The notes under the pieces: generated by a model
The model's input: only the letters and a program-made list of their open reading frames with translations
What the model was told of the DNA's origin: nothing
The model's database searches: none
Position numbers and translations under genes: made by a program
Source: Dendrolimus kikuchii
Lineage: Eukaryota > Arthropoda > Insecta > Lepidoptera > Lasiocampidae
Assembly: GCA_019925095.2 (NCBI GenBank)
Contig: CM034392.1
Span: 3,293,501 to 3,357,500 of the forward strand
Reading direction: 5' to 3'
DNA: 64,000 nucleotides
Shown: positions 46,901 through 61,400 of the stretch, piece after piece
Position numbering within the stretch: position 1 is the stretch's first letter
How the letters are laid out: every line of letters starts with the position of its first letter

Positions 46901-49900
46901 TGACCATAGAGCCACTTTATGAGCAAGTGTGTTGAAAAAAAAGTTATATATGAGTGAAAGTTTTATTTATTCAACACGTACGAGTTAAAATTATCTATTT
47001 AAATATAGGAGTTTTTTGAAATGAGCAAGCAAGAGGAACATTAATTTATTTGTTCTATAGAACACGATCTTTTTTTTTGAATAAAAACTTTTTTAAGAAC
47101 AAAGTAACTCAACCTATAAAATTTAAAAAAAAAACTATAACTCACTAGTGAGTTATAATGTTTTTTACTCACAGTTTGATTATGGGTGTCATTCTGTGCC
47201 TAATTGCGGTGACCATAGAGCCACTTTATGAGCAAGTGTGTTGAAAAGTAATTCGTCTCATTTGTTATCTCATTCTCATTTGCTTATATCTTATTGTTGT
47301 CCTGCTCTCTCGCTACGCTTGTTGCTCTGCGATTCATCATGCTCTGGTCGGTCTCTCTCACACGTAAGCGACATGATCGCGCTGAACAGAGTCAGAGAGA
47401 TCGCGATGTTCCAGATCCAAATGATGCATTTGAAACATTATTGATGTTCCAATCTTTTGCAACGCCTAAATGTTTCAGATCAGGGAGTCGGTTCAGTAAA
47501 GAGTTACACACGCCTACTACCAAGCCTAAATACAATGTTGCATACACAATGGGATATAGGGACATTTATCAATTTCCCCCTGCGTTATCAAAAAAAAAAG
47601 GGACATTTATCAATAGCATAAGGAACTCATGGCAATAAGTAGTGGCCTGTCTGTCTGTTGTAAAAAAAAATAGAGTCCCCACTCACTGTTGGACCTGATG
47701 ACTGCAATTGGCCGAAGTGAGGTCCACGATGAGCCTCAGCTTCTTGCTCGCGTGGGCCACGTACTGCTTCTTGAAGACGCGCTCTTGCGCCTTGGCGGTC
47801 CAAGTCAGGCGCTCGTACAAGTACAGGGCGCCGTACACTACGCCCGTCACGGCGACTATGCGCCAACCCACTGTTTTTAATAGCTGAAAGAGAAATTAAA
47901 ATATATTTAGGACTTTAGATACAGGGAAACTACAGCATTGCTGGCACTCTGTCAATTTATTCAAAACTAGGATATGCGCGGTAATTTATTCGGTTTTTAT
48001 TATTCCGACGTTTCGGCCACTTTTCAGTAGCTGTTATCACGGAAGACAAAGATGTCAAGTGTCAATGAGTATTTTTAAAGTTTTATTTAGCCAACCCCGC
48101 CAACTTATTTGTTTTGTATTCCACCAATAATAAAAAAATAGTTTCAAAATAATTTCATCTCATTTCTCTAAAACACATCAAAACTGACTTTGCAGTATTT
48201 TACAACTGAACTTAACGCTTAGAAAAAAATATTTTTCCTTACGAGGCCCGACAAGAGAAGTCCGCCCATGGTGCCCTGGGAGGTGAGGGCTCCCATCGCG
48301 AACTTGGACACCAGCCCCCACTCCTCGGCGCTGAGGGGGCCGAGGTGCCCGAGGCCGTTGCTCGTGGACCTGCTCACCTCCATGTTCGAAGGCAAGTTAC
48401 TCACTGTAGGAGGAATCTGGAAAAAAACAGTTGAATTGTCGGTTATGTATTGTTACGAGTTGCAAGACTCGAATTAAAATGCCGTTAGAATTACTTTAGA
48501 ATTTATTAGAACTATACAAACAACGTAGTACACCCGTCTTGCTTCGCTTGTGCTTATCGCTCGACTGCCGATCTCTCCATTGGGGCATTGCTTTATACTG
48601 CACAAATACAATATGTCTCTCGGCCACGTGAACTGAATTTCTTAGAATCACACCTGGCTAATGACTACCATAAAAGATTACAACACACAAGGGGCTGTTC
48701 TCCTAATTACAAATTTTAAACACAAAGTAAACAAAAGAAGTCCAAATGCGGAAAGGTAATAAAGTGTGCTTTTATGGTATGCAGGTGTGACTCCACTTTT
48801 GCCGGTCGTAACAGTATTTTATTGTACAATACAGCCGATGAGTCGTGACCCGTCTGAAGTTGGGAGTCTATTAACTATCGTTATGATAACCTGAATTGAA
48901 TCAGATTTAATGGTTTTGAAACGAAAATAATATAGCATTTATATTTATTTAAAAAAAAAGTGTTTTTATTTCGAAACTAGACTTTTCTATAAAATAAGTG
49001 CTTTCAGGTTAGGTTAGTACTAATTGATTAACGATAGACCTTAAAATGAAAAACTCATTACCGGCATATACTGTGGTGCGTTATTAAGTGCGATCCGGTT
49101 GGTGTTCTTCCCCTGGAACCTCTGTATGAGGGCCGTGATCCCGTAAGAGAACCTAAAGGAGAGATCCTCGTGGAAGTCCGCGCACAGGTTGTCGCAGTTC
49201 AGCCGATAGAGCACCTCGAACGGCTGCTGGTGGGGGATTATGTAGCTGGCGGCGGCAGCCCGCTTGTGTATCGGCAGGATGTTGTACATACGCTCTGAAA
49301 TCAAGGGACTCCTTTGAACAACAGGCGAGGCGTTCCTATAGTCTCTCTCACAACGCCCAAAATGCTCTGTCTGCCGTTCCACATGGCGTTTCATCTGTGC
49401 AGGAACGGAGAAACAATACAATTTCCTGCAGCCAAGCAGCCTGTCGTAAGTGGCGACAAAACAACCCACAGCCAGGTGGTAGGATATTTACTCGACTGGA
49501 TGGCTACCACCCCTGGTCTAGAGTATGCCGCCATAATAACCTTGTATTCCGGCATTAGTGACCAGGTTCCAGTCTCCCTTAAAAGAGCAGCAGCACATTT
49601 GGTGTTGCGAATGACCAGAGGCGATGGTAACCGCTTTGCATCAAGTGGGCCGTTTGCCTGTCTGTTGAACTTGTGCAATAAATAAAAAAATGTCGACCAC
49701 GGTCGTTATGGTCGCGGCGAAATCGTTACTAATGACGTCAAATGTCATTTTCGATCACACAGCGCTCACAACGACACATGTCAAGAGGTGGGTCGAAGTG
49801 GGCGTTGACCACAGAGCATTATTCTCTCTATATCTTGACATTGAAAATCTATTATATATCATTCAAATCAACCAGTGACATTTGTGTATTTTGTCGTTAA

Positions 49901-52900
49901 TGACATCAACGTTCCATAATCCGTTCCACTAGAGTTTACGATTGTAACATCCTCAAGTGGAACGAAAAAAGCGCGGTCGTGAACGTGGTCGTTGTGAGTC
50001 TCTTGTGGAACATAGCCAGGGTGGAAACTTTCAGTGGGGCAGTAACCCACCCATAAATTACGCCACAAGTTAAGGGGCGTGGATCGACGACATGTGACAT
50101 TGTGTGACAAGGGACGGGCGGGGTCCTAAATTTCGTGACGTCACATTTCAAAATCTAATATATTTCAGCTAATTGCGAAACTGCTGTTTGAATTGAATAA
50201 TTTATTGATGTAAATTGCAAAATATGTGATGCCGCACACTAGGGAGGGAGGTGTCTCACGAATGTGACCAGCTGTGACAGCTAGCAGAGTCAAAAATCAT
50301 GAAATTCGTGTAACGTAGTTTGTGGATGGCCCCTAAGGGGAGTACCTTAACTATTGCAGCTACATGAAAATGGTCTTAGGAGACTATTCATAAAGTTTCT
50401 ATCAACGACTTATTACTTAAAATATATTTTCTTAACTAAAATCAGTCATAAATAGAAATTCCGAACCTATTGACAACAAACGCAAAGAAACAAAAACCAG
50501 TCCAAATTAGCATGTTTTAAATTTTAATCATTTCATGCAATGGAAAACATTAGATCGTAGACGCTAATAAAAAATTACCGAGTTTATGTAGCCATTTGTA
50601 GTACAAAAATGATTTTTAAAGCTTTAAGCTACATTGTGGTGTACATCAGGGTGTTACTCTCAGTACTATACTATTCCTCATATACTCACTCACCTGCCAT
50701 ATCCCTCTGCGCTTGGTCCATTTCATTTCCTATGTCAGCTGATAGCCTCTGCTTTAGCCTGGACCCAAGTCCGGATTCCACGTGCCTGTGCAGTGCCCGT
50801 TTGTACTGTTCCAAGGCGTTCCTCTCTGTCTTGAATGGTGTGTCATATTCGTCCACTAAGGCTGACAGGCGACGGATCTCTTGACTTAGGGTTAGTGATA
50901 CCTAAAAAGTTTACAAACATAACTGATACCGCCATGTAACCTTCTCTCGGCCTATACAAACTTTTCTTCTATTAATTTAAATTCTTCCTTTAAATCTGAC
51001 AGCGTGTTCCCTTTTTCGCACGCACGTCAATTCAAGTCGTTTGTCATGTCATCATAAACTAAAGTACATCGCCCCGCAAATTATGCATATTTAATAATAT
51101 AAATTAGTATAACATAAAATATATCGCGCCCGCACCACACTGCAAATGTTTTATATAATAAATACGTATAATATAACATACATACATACATACATAACTT
51201 CACGCCAGTTCCCTTGCGGGGTAGGCAGGAACAACAGAGCGCCATTTAGGCTTATTCTTACACACCTCACTTGCTTCTTTGACATTCATAACTCTTGTCA
51301 TGCACGCTCGTCTGTTCTTAAGGCTCCTGACATCACCTTCTGCTAGTACACGATCAATTTGATCATGGAAGGTGTGTCGTGGCCTTCCACGACTTCTGCA
51401 TCCATCCACTTTTGCATTGTATATCTGTTTATTCATTCTTTCATCATGCATTCTTTCCACATGCCCGAACCACCGGAGCATTCCTTTCCTTACCTTCACC
51501 CCGACACTCTCTTTCAGACCAACTCTCTTTCTTACTTCGGTATTAGGAACGCGGTCCGCGAGCGTCACTCCGCAGATGTTGCGCAGTGCTCGCATCTCAA
51601 CCGCGTTTACTCTACTTTCATGCTCTCTCTTCCATACCCAACTCTCGCTTCCATACGTGAGCGTAGGTACCAGCACCGCGTTGTGTATGGCGAGCTGGGC
51701 CTTCTGGCTGAGGTTCTTAGCGCCTAGAAGTTTACCTATAATATAACAAATACATAATTATCTTGTAAATATAATATTGACTTGAGGGCCTCTGTCGTTG
51801 AGGGGGCTAAGCCTTCGCCGGTCTACATCACTGCAACACAGAGGCTCCGGGTTCGATTTCTGGTATAGTAAATTTCGGAAACGTATTTTCTGGGACGGCC
51901 CCAGAGTAGTCCGTTGTATATTAACTATAACACAAGTATAACTTGCTTAATTAGGGGGCATACAATATGTGTGTGTTTGTCTGCCGATTACTATTATTAT
52001 TGTTAAATATCTACAATTAAGTAATTACTACATGAACTCAGCCAGAAGGCCCAGCTTGCCATACACACCGCGGTGCTGGTACCTACGCTCACGTATGGAA
52101 GCGAGAGTTGGGTATGGAAGAGAGAGCATGAAAGTAGAGTAACATCTGCGGAGTGACGCTCGCGGACCGCGTTCCTAATACCGAAGTAAGAAAGAGAGTT
52201 GGTCTGAAAGAGAGTGTCGGGGTGAAGGTAAGGAAAGGAATGCTCCGGTGGTTCGGGCATGTGGAAAGAATGACCAACAGATATACAATGCAAAAGTCGA
52301 TGGATGCAGAAGTCGTGGAAGGCCACGACACACAGTCCATGATCAAATTGATCGTGTACTAGCAGAAGGTGATGTCAGAAGCCTTAAGACCAGACGAGTG
52401 TGCATGACAAGAGTTATTAATGTCAAAGAGGCAAGTGAGATGTGTAAGAATAAGCCTAAATCGCGCTCTATTGTTCGTGCCTACCCCGCCGCAAGGGAAC
52501 TGGCGTGAAGTTATGTACGTATGTATAAATAATAGCAATATATAAAATAAATACTGCTAAACTTATAACATAGAAGTGCATTTGTGAAGAGGAAGTGAAA
52601 ATGAGGAACAGCTGCATTACATGCCCATTGATCAGGAAGCGTGTGCTCATTTTCACATTCCCATCCAAACTGTCTGTACTGTGACATTTTGTAAGATGAT
52701 AAAAAGTATCTCAATTGATTTGTCTATCCTCTGTTGTATTAAGAAGTAGACACAGAAGCTATCTCTCGTACCTTATGTTCGACACTTTCCACCATCTTGT
52801 TGATTTTGTCCTTCATCTGCCTCGTGATTGTGGTCAGCTGCTCCTCAATGGCCGACAGCTGCTCATGCAATATCCGCTGCTTCTCCACTTTCGCCGTTTT

Positions 52901-53181
52901 CTGATCTGTCGCTGTGTTGTATACCTGATTAAATTACAATATTATCATTATCTTGTGGCCGCTGGCGACATGAAAATTCGCAACATGCACACAACCGTCA
53001 ACGACGTCTGCCCGCCTTCGGGTCAAGCATCCGACAATGTCGCGCGTTATTCGCTTCCATAAGTCATAGCGGTGGTGTATCTACTTGGAACTTATCATTA
53101 TATTTTGCCCAATTTAAACAATGTCTTTATAAATTACATACATTCATACATCCCTATTAATATTATAAATGCGAAAGTAAC

Positions 53182-53214
<33 letters not shown>

Positions 53215-55276
53215 TCCGTTTTCACGTAAAAACTACTGGACCGATTTGGCTGAAACTCAGTATATATATATTTTCGATGCCGAGAATGAACATAGGATAC
53301 TTTTTATCCCGGAAAATGGGATAGTTTCCGGGATAAAAGTATATTTGTCTCTCTGTTTGTTATCCTTTTATGGAAAGACTATTGGACCGATTTGGCTGAT
53401 ACTCGGTACATATGTAATTTGAATACCGAGGGTGGCCAAGGGATACTTTTCATCCCGGATACTGGGATAGATTTTGGGATAGATTTATGTAAAGTTTATC
53501 CCGGAAACTAGGATAGGTTTTTTATTTGTGGTTTGCCATTTTCGTCATTTTGTTTATTTTGGTCAATTTGGTCGTTTAGGTAGTTTTGGTAGTTTTGTTT
53601 GGCAGTTTTGGTAGTTGTGGTAGTTTTGGTATTTTCGGTAGTTTATGCTGGTACTTTTGGTAGTTTCGGTAGTTGTGGTAGTTTTGTTTTGTAGATTTGG
53701 TAGTTTCGGTAGATTTGGTAGTTGTGGTAGTTTTGGTTTGTAGATTTGGTAGTTTCGGTAGTTGTGGTAGTTTTGGTAGGTAGTAGTGGTAGTATTGGTA
53801 GTTGTGGTAGTTTTGATTGGTAGATTTGGTAATTGTGGTAGTTTAGGTAGTTGTGGTAGTTTTGATTGGTAGATTTGGTAATTGTGGTAGTTTAGGTAGT
53901 TGTGGTAGTTTTGATAGTTGTGGTAGTTTTGATAGTTGTGGTAGTTTTGGTTGGTCGATTTGGTATATTCGGTTGTTTTGGTAGTTGCGGTAGTTTTGAT
54001 AGTTGTGTTAGTTTTGGTAGTTGTGGTAGTTTTGGTAGTTTTGGTAGTTGTGATAGTTTTGATAGTTGTGGTAGTTTTGATAGTTGTGGTAGTTTTGGTT
54101 GGTCGATTTGGTTTGTTCGGTTGTTTTGGTAGTTGCGGTACTTTTGATAGTTGTGGTAGTTTTGGTTGATTGATTTGGTATATTCGGTTGTTTTGGTAGT
54201 TGCGGTAGTTTTGATCGTTGTGGTAGTTTTGGTAATTGTGGTAGTTTTGATAGTTGTGGTAGTTTTGATAGTTGTGGTAGTTTTGGTAGTTGTGGTAATT
54301 TTGATAGTTGTGGTAGTTTTGTTAGTTGTGGTGACTTTGGTAGTTGTGGTAGTTTTGATTGGTAGATTTGGTAATTGTGGTAGTTTTGGTAGTTGTGGTA
54401 GTTTTGATAGTTGTGGTAGTTTTGGTAGTTGTGGTAGTTTTGATAGTTGTGGTAGATTTGGTAATTGTGATAGTTTTGGTAGTTGTGGTAGTTTTGATAG
54501 TTGTGGTAGTTGTGGTAGTTTTGTTAGTTTTGGTAGTTTTGATTGGTAGATTTGGTAATTGTGGTAGTTTTGGTAGTTGTGGTAGTTTTGATTGGTAGAT
54601 TTGGTAATTGTGGTAGTTTAGGTAGTTGTGGCAGTTTTGGTTGGTGGATTTAGTAGTTTTGGTTGGTAGATTTGGTAGTTTCGGCAGTTTTAGTATGATT
54701 GGTAGTTTTGGTCGTTTGTGTAGTTTACACAATATTTATTTATATAAATAAAACTATAACGGGTTGAAATAAGGTATTAAAGTTTGTATGGGGGACCAAT
54801 CATTTATCAAGTTTATAGATACAAAAATTCACAATCTTTAAAAAAATGCGACTTTCGCTCGATCTGTCTGTCTGAATACCGAAAATGGACATAGATTCTA
54901 TTCGTCCTGGTAGATTGGATAGTTTGCGACATAAAATGAAGTAAATCTTCCGAGGGCAAATAGCACCAACATAAAAATACAATACAATATATCCTGTATT
55001 AACGCCTGCTCTTAAAACAAGAGGTACGCACTAGAGTTTGACGTGCGGCGGAGCCGCGGGGTAAACTCTAGTACATACATAACTTCACGCCAGTTCCCTT
55101 GCGGGGTAGGAATAAATTACATGTCTATGTATTATTGAATGAATGAATTAAAACTCTTGATTTGTCACCATAACTTAAACCTAGACATTATTCTTATGTT
55201 TAAGCTACTAATCAACTGCAGATTCATCAAAATCTCTTAAGTACCTTTTGTCTGAACAACCTCTCAAACACACGTC

Positions 55277-55336
<60 letters not shown>

Positions 55337-55361
55337 ATATATGTGTATGTATATATATGTG

Positions 55362-55411
<50 letters not shown>

Positions 55412-58400
55412 GAGTTACATACAAATACATAAATTACTGTTTACAAATTTAGATAGTCATCTTTGACGAGTTTATTAAAAGATGTAATTGACTTTGCACT
55501 TCTGATGCTCATTGGTAAATTTGGTAATGCATTCTACAACCTTATAGCCTGCGCAGTAAAAGATATTTGACAAAATTAAATTAGTTATAATTTTATTGGA
55601 GATATAGATTTGCCAGGTGGTAGGGTATTTGCTCGAATGGATGGCGACCACCCCTGGTCTAGAGTATGCCGCCATAACAACCTTGTGTTGTGTTCCGGCA
55701 TTAGTGACCAGGCTCCAGTCTCCCTTAAGAGAGCAGCAGCGCATTTGTAGCAACTTTGGTGTTGCAAATGTCCATAGGCGATGGTAACCGCTTACCATCA
55801 AATGGGCCGTCTGCCTGTCTGCTGAACTCCTGCCATAAAAAAAATACATATTAATGAGAGCAAATGAAGTGAAATCTGTGTGCCAAGATCTTAGCACATG
55901 GAATTCTATCGTCTCTATCTAACCCCTGGGTGAATCAAGCACGGTGATATTGTTACGAGTTGCAGAACTTGAATTAAAATGCCGTTGGAATTACTATAGA
56001 ATTTATTAGAACTATACAAACACATATAACACAGGTACAAATATAACAACACGCGCAAAGTTTGTCACTAAATAGATTACCGAATATAGTACACCCGTCT
56101 TGCTTGGCTTGTACGTATCGCTCGACTCCCGATCTCTCCATTGGAGCATTGCTTTATACTCCACAAATAAAATATGTCTCTCGGCCGCGTGAACTGAATT
56201 TCTTTGAATCACACCTGGCTAATGACTACCATAAACGATTACAATACACAATGGGCTGTTTTTACTAATTACAAGTTTTAAACACAAAGTAAACGACAGA
56301 AGTCCAAATGCGGAAAGGTGTGCTTTTATGGTATGCAGGTGTGAATCCACTTTTGTCATTCGTAACAATATGTACTATGTATGAACTTATAGCCTGTATG
56401 TTTGTTTCTTACTCATGATCAGGGATAAGATCATAGGATCAACTCACGTGTTCTAACGCAGCCATGACATCTCCGGCGATGTTCTTCCCCCTCCTCGAAT
56501 GTTGAGCGAACTTGGTCCTGACAGCCGATTGGCTGATGCACTCCTCGAACTTGCGCTCGAAGTCCACGAACTCGAAGTAACGCACCTGGTGGCCATCGGC
56601 TAATATTGGTGCTGAAATGTATCGTGAAATCATCATCGTCATCGACCAATATGGTAGTGGACAGTTAAACAGATGCATTTTTTACCACAATGTTTTTTCG
56701 TGATACATTGCACTGGTGACTAAGGAGTTGAGAGGAACAACACTAAGTCTTAGTGTTCCTGTTCTTATCGACCATTCATTTGCCTTAATATAAGTTAAAA
56801 TTTGACATAAGCTCCATACAAATAATGTATAAATTCAACTGATAATGAGGCAAGTGAATGAATTGTATAATAGTTGTGTATTGAAATTGGCTTAGGTTGC
56901 CACTGTCACTTGTTAGATAGAAAATCAATAATCCATTCACAAGCAAGAGAACTAGCCAAAAAGTATTAGAAAATCGTAATTAATATTTTCATCTGTGCAG
57001 GAGCGGAAAAAGAATACAATTTCTTGCGGCCTGTCGTGAGAGGCGACTAAACAACCCACAGCCAGGTGGTAGGGCATTTGCCTGACTATATCCCACTCCA
57101 GGATGCAGGGGTTTACAAGCTTGATTGTGAGTGTGGATTGTCATACATTGGGGAAACAAAGAGGAGCATACAAACACGAGTAAAAGAACACATTGCTGAC
57201 ATGAAACACACAAGGTCTACGAAGTCTGCGATCAGTGAACACACGCTGGATAAACCCAACCACTACATCAGATTCGATAACCCACAAATCCTCGCGAAAG
57301 AGAATCGTTTCATACCTAGAATGATGCGTGAGGCTATTGAAAACAAAAAACACCCAAATTTCAATAGAGAAGATGGTTGGCAAGTACCACCTGTTTGGGA
57401 TCCAATTATCAAAACTATTAAGACCCAAACCCAGCAAAAACCAGCTGCCAGACCTCAAGACACTGTGAGCTCTTTCTGCGTACAACGGAACACAAACCAA
57501 CTTGACTGATAATTACTTTTATTTTTCCTTCCACCCATTTTAATATTATATAAAATTATTAGAGCTAGGCATGTTTGCTGAAGAGTTTCTTGCGCCGCTT
57601 CTTCTCTTCAAGCCATAACATGTTGCGAAGCGGTAGTAAATTAGATTAGGCTCCCATAGAGTAAATAATAACCATAAACAAAATTAAAATGAACAAGTTG
57701 GCGGTAGGCTAAATAAAACTTTAACAATACTCGTTGACACTTGACATCTTTGTCTTCCGTGATCACGGCCACTGAAAAGTGGCCGAAACGTCGGTAAAAC
57801 CAAAATCAAATAAAATTACCGCGCTTAAAACCGTTAAAACGTAGTTTTATTATAAGTTTATTTTGTTTTTTTTTTTTACTTGCTTTTCGAGGCAAGTGTT
57901 TCAAAATTTCTTTTGATAACGCTCCAAACTTCAGACACTGTTAGTGGGTGGTAGTGCCATTCGATAAGGCTGTGACAATATAGTGTCAACAGCACTCACC
58001 GCTTGAAAGTCGTCTATGTCATTGCCGAAAAAACAGCCTCGAGGTGGTTCCTAAATACATCAGCCTTTTCAAGTGAGGTTCTAGCCCACTTGTTACCACT
58101 TTTCTCTTAGGTGGCTTTGCTTCCTGTAGTTTATCAAAAGCCCTGATAAATTTCCATAAAGAGTAATTAATGTCTGGGGTAGGTGTGAGAGCCTCTAATA
58201 TTGTGCTGTTCCTTTAACAATTCTTTAAGTTCCTAAATCGATTTATTAAGCTGTCTTTTATTAGTTTTCGAGTTTCTTAGTTGCCACTTGCAACGGAGTC
58301 TCCCGTTTTTATTTTTTTTCAAAATAAGTAGACGAAAAATGGTAATCCGGCGTAATTAATAATAATAATCGGTAGATAAACAAGCATATTGCATACCCCA

Positions 58401-61400
58401 AATTAAGCAAGTTACGCTTGAGTTACGGGTAATATGCAACAGACTACCCTGGAGCCCATCGAAGACATCCAGACCTTAGTAAATAACGGAGAAACGTCGT
58501 TCCCGAAATTTACCATACCAGGAATCGCACAAGGAGCCTCTGAGTGGCAGTGAGGTAGGCCGGCAAAAGCTTAGCCCGCTCGATAACAGAGGACGTCGAA
58601 ACGTAATTCAGCGTTCGGAACGCATGATTATGAATCAACCGGGATGTAACACTACAATGACAATGATGACAGATATATTATGTTTCTTACATGAGACCGG
58701 CTTCTCCCGTTCGCGCATGCGCGTGAGCAGCGCCTCCTTGGCCGATATGAAGAATATCCGCTCCTCGGCCTCCTTCGGCGTGCACACGCGCAACTCGCGC
58801 GACAAGAAGTCCACGCAGCGGTTCGCGTGTTGGCTGCGAACCTACAAATTCAACATCAACAATAGCTATCTATCACACCGGTGCGGTAAGTTGGTTTTTA
58901 CAAACGAGTACACCAGTCGAAGGTCTTACAATAGCCACGAATTTGTAAAAACTAACAATCGCACGCGTGTCATACAACGTTTTTCAATAGATAATGAAAC
59001 AAACATGTCCATGGTGAAAATTAGACCTACATTTTTTGTCTCATTTTCTCTATAGTATTAAAGTACGACAAATGTATTGATCAAAAGCGCTTCCAAGGAG
59101 GTTCGATTATTCAGCTTATTTACTCTCGTAATATGAAACTCCTTGGTCGATTTTTATACATTTTTTTCACCTAAGTACCTGTTTTAACGCACGTTCCGTT
59201 GTATGGTGAGTAATTTTTAACTGTCGAACAATGTATACAGACTTCTAAAATGCATTTTTTGAGCAAATGTATTAAAAAGATTTTACAGTCTTTTGCATCT
59301 CAGCTGAGATATATTTGCTTTTTAACCAAGTCCCAAAAGGAGTGAATTATTTTCTCTATCTTATATTTAATCATAGCCAACATATTTATTGAAATCGTTT
59401 AGGTATTAAAAATAACAAAACAGTACTAATCGAAGCAAAAAACTAATTATGTAATTTTTTTAGCAATTTCAACACAAGTACATCTTTCAATGAACCAAAT
59501 ATAGAAGAAAGGAAGAAAATATTTATTTGAAGAAACACGAGGTACATGGATGATTTTACAACTACTGTAATTTTTAACTGCTTTTACCAATTTTTACATT
59601 AGTAGGTTTGTTCACATAGCCATTTTGGCAAAAACTGGATTCGTGTCTGTCTTACAGTAGAATTTCGACTACTGGGCGATCGACAATCATAATTCTTATT
59701 TGAAATATAAAAGCAAACTGACCTGATCCAAATACTCCGGTTCGGAGGCGGAGGCATCCCATCGATTGTTCAGTATAAATATATTCGGTTGAGATATTTT
59801 CGTTGATACTTTGTGAAAGAAGTTTTTCTCCTGTAAGAGAAAGTGTTGCAGAGATGTTGGTATTTTATCTTTAATTAATGTGTGTTTGTTTATTATAAAT
59901 ATTTATAAAAGTACTGTGACGTGCCACGGGTACGCCATTTAAATTAATAGAATATTGTTACGAGTTGCAGGACTCGAATTAAAATGCCGTTAGAATTACT
60001 ATAGAATTGATTAGAACTATACAAAGACGTATAACACAGGTACAAATATAACTGAACACAACCAGTGCAAACGTAATGCACGTTTCAATCACACGCGCAA
60101 AGTCCGTCACTAACGTCTTGCTTCGCTTGTGGCTATCGCTAGACTGCCGATCTCTCCATTGGGCCATTGCTTTATACTGCACCGATACAATATGTCTGCC
60201 CGAGCGCGTGAACCGAATTTCTTAGAATCAGTACACTTGGCTAATGACTGCCATAAAAGATTACAATACACAATGGGCTGTTTTCTAATCACAAATTTTA
60301 AACACAAAGTAAACAAAAGAAGTCCAAATGCGGAAAGGTAATAAAGTGTGTTTTTATGGTATGCAGGTGTGAATCCACTTTTGTCGGCACCTCGGTCGTA
60401 ACAATATTATAATCGGGCAAACCTATGATTGAGGCAATAGTGTCCGGCGATTTTGCATTTTTGCATTGATTTTGCGGCGATGCAGGCACGCACACGCACA
60501 CGCACGCGCACGCGCACGCACACGCACACACACAAATGCACGCGCACACGCACGCAGACGCAATATAATCAAGCACTCACACTTCCATATTATAAATATG
60601 TATTGAATAATGTTTCATTGTATAGCTGTGCCCGCGACGTCGTCTGCGTGGAATCCTATAGCCTTCCTTGATAAATGGGCTATCTAACATTGAAAGAATT
60701 TTTCAAATCAGACCAGTAATACCTGAGATTAGCGCGTTCAATCAAACAAACTCTTCAGTTTTATATATTAGTATAAGATAATATGATACCTGCGATCCAG
60801 GCTTTGCCTAGTGCAGGGTTCTTTAGGAGTCATATCTCGCTCAGAATGTGACAACCAGGATCACATACCTTAGCACAATCTTTTGTTATAGCTTTGTCAC
60901 GTAATGAGAAGTTTGGTTAAATAAATTTTGAGACTAACAGCAGAGTTGGGACCCTGGTCTGTCCATTTTCTATTGGTTACACTTTGAAGAGTGTGCTATG
61001 GAACTTCACAACTTGGTTTCCCCCATTAACTTTCTATCATCGGACAACCAGACGCACCGGTTTACGCCATCGTTACACGGTGGACATTTTGCCAGGTGGT
61101 AGGGCATTTGCCTGACTGGATAGCTACCACCCCTGGTCTAAATTATGTTGCCATAACAACCTTGAGTTGTGTTCCGGTTTTAGTGACCAGGTTCCAGTCT
61201 TCCTTAAGATAGCAGCAGCGCATTTATAGCACCTTTGGTGTTGCAAATGTCCATAGGCGATGGTAACCGCTTTCCATCATGTGGGCCGTCTGCCTGTTTG
61301 CTGAACTCCTGCAATAAAAAATTAAGAAAAATACCATTGGTTAGAACTAAACACTTTGCCTCTACCCTTCTTTTGCGTACTGCTGTCAAGTGGAACAACT

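Noticed and set aside
49041..49469. 142-codon minus frame taken as one exon
   Set aside because: Only 49062-49294 matches mitofusin; the rest is intron and a SINE-1 copy, and an acceptor AG lies at the border.
51359..51746. Plus-strand frames over 120 codons
   Set aside because: Antisense shadows of the RTE ORF2 fragment that reads clearly on the minus strand.
53902..54732. Long open frames rich in Val, Ser/Gly (plus) and Thr/Lys (minus)
   Set aside because: They are read-throughs of the GGTAGTTTTGG-type tandem array in a Helitron; all frames of the array are stop-poor.
55475..55897. 140-codon minus frame
   Set aside because: Mostly the reverse complement of a SINE-1 copy.
57141..57500. 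119-codon minus frame
   Set aside because: Antisense shadow of the Penelope-like GIY-YIG frame.
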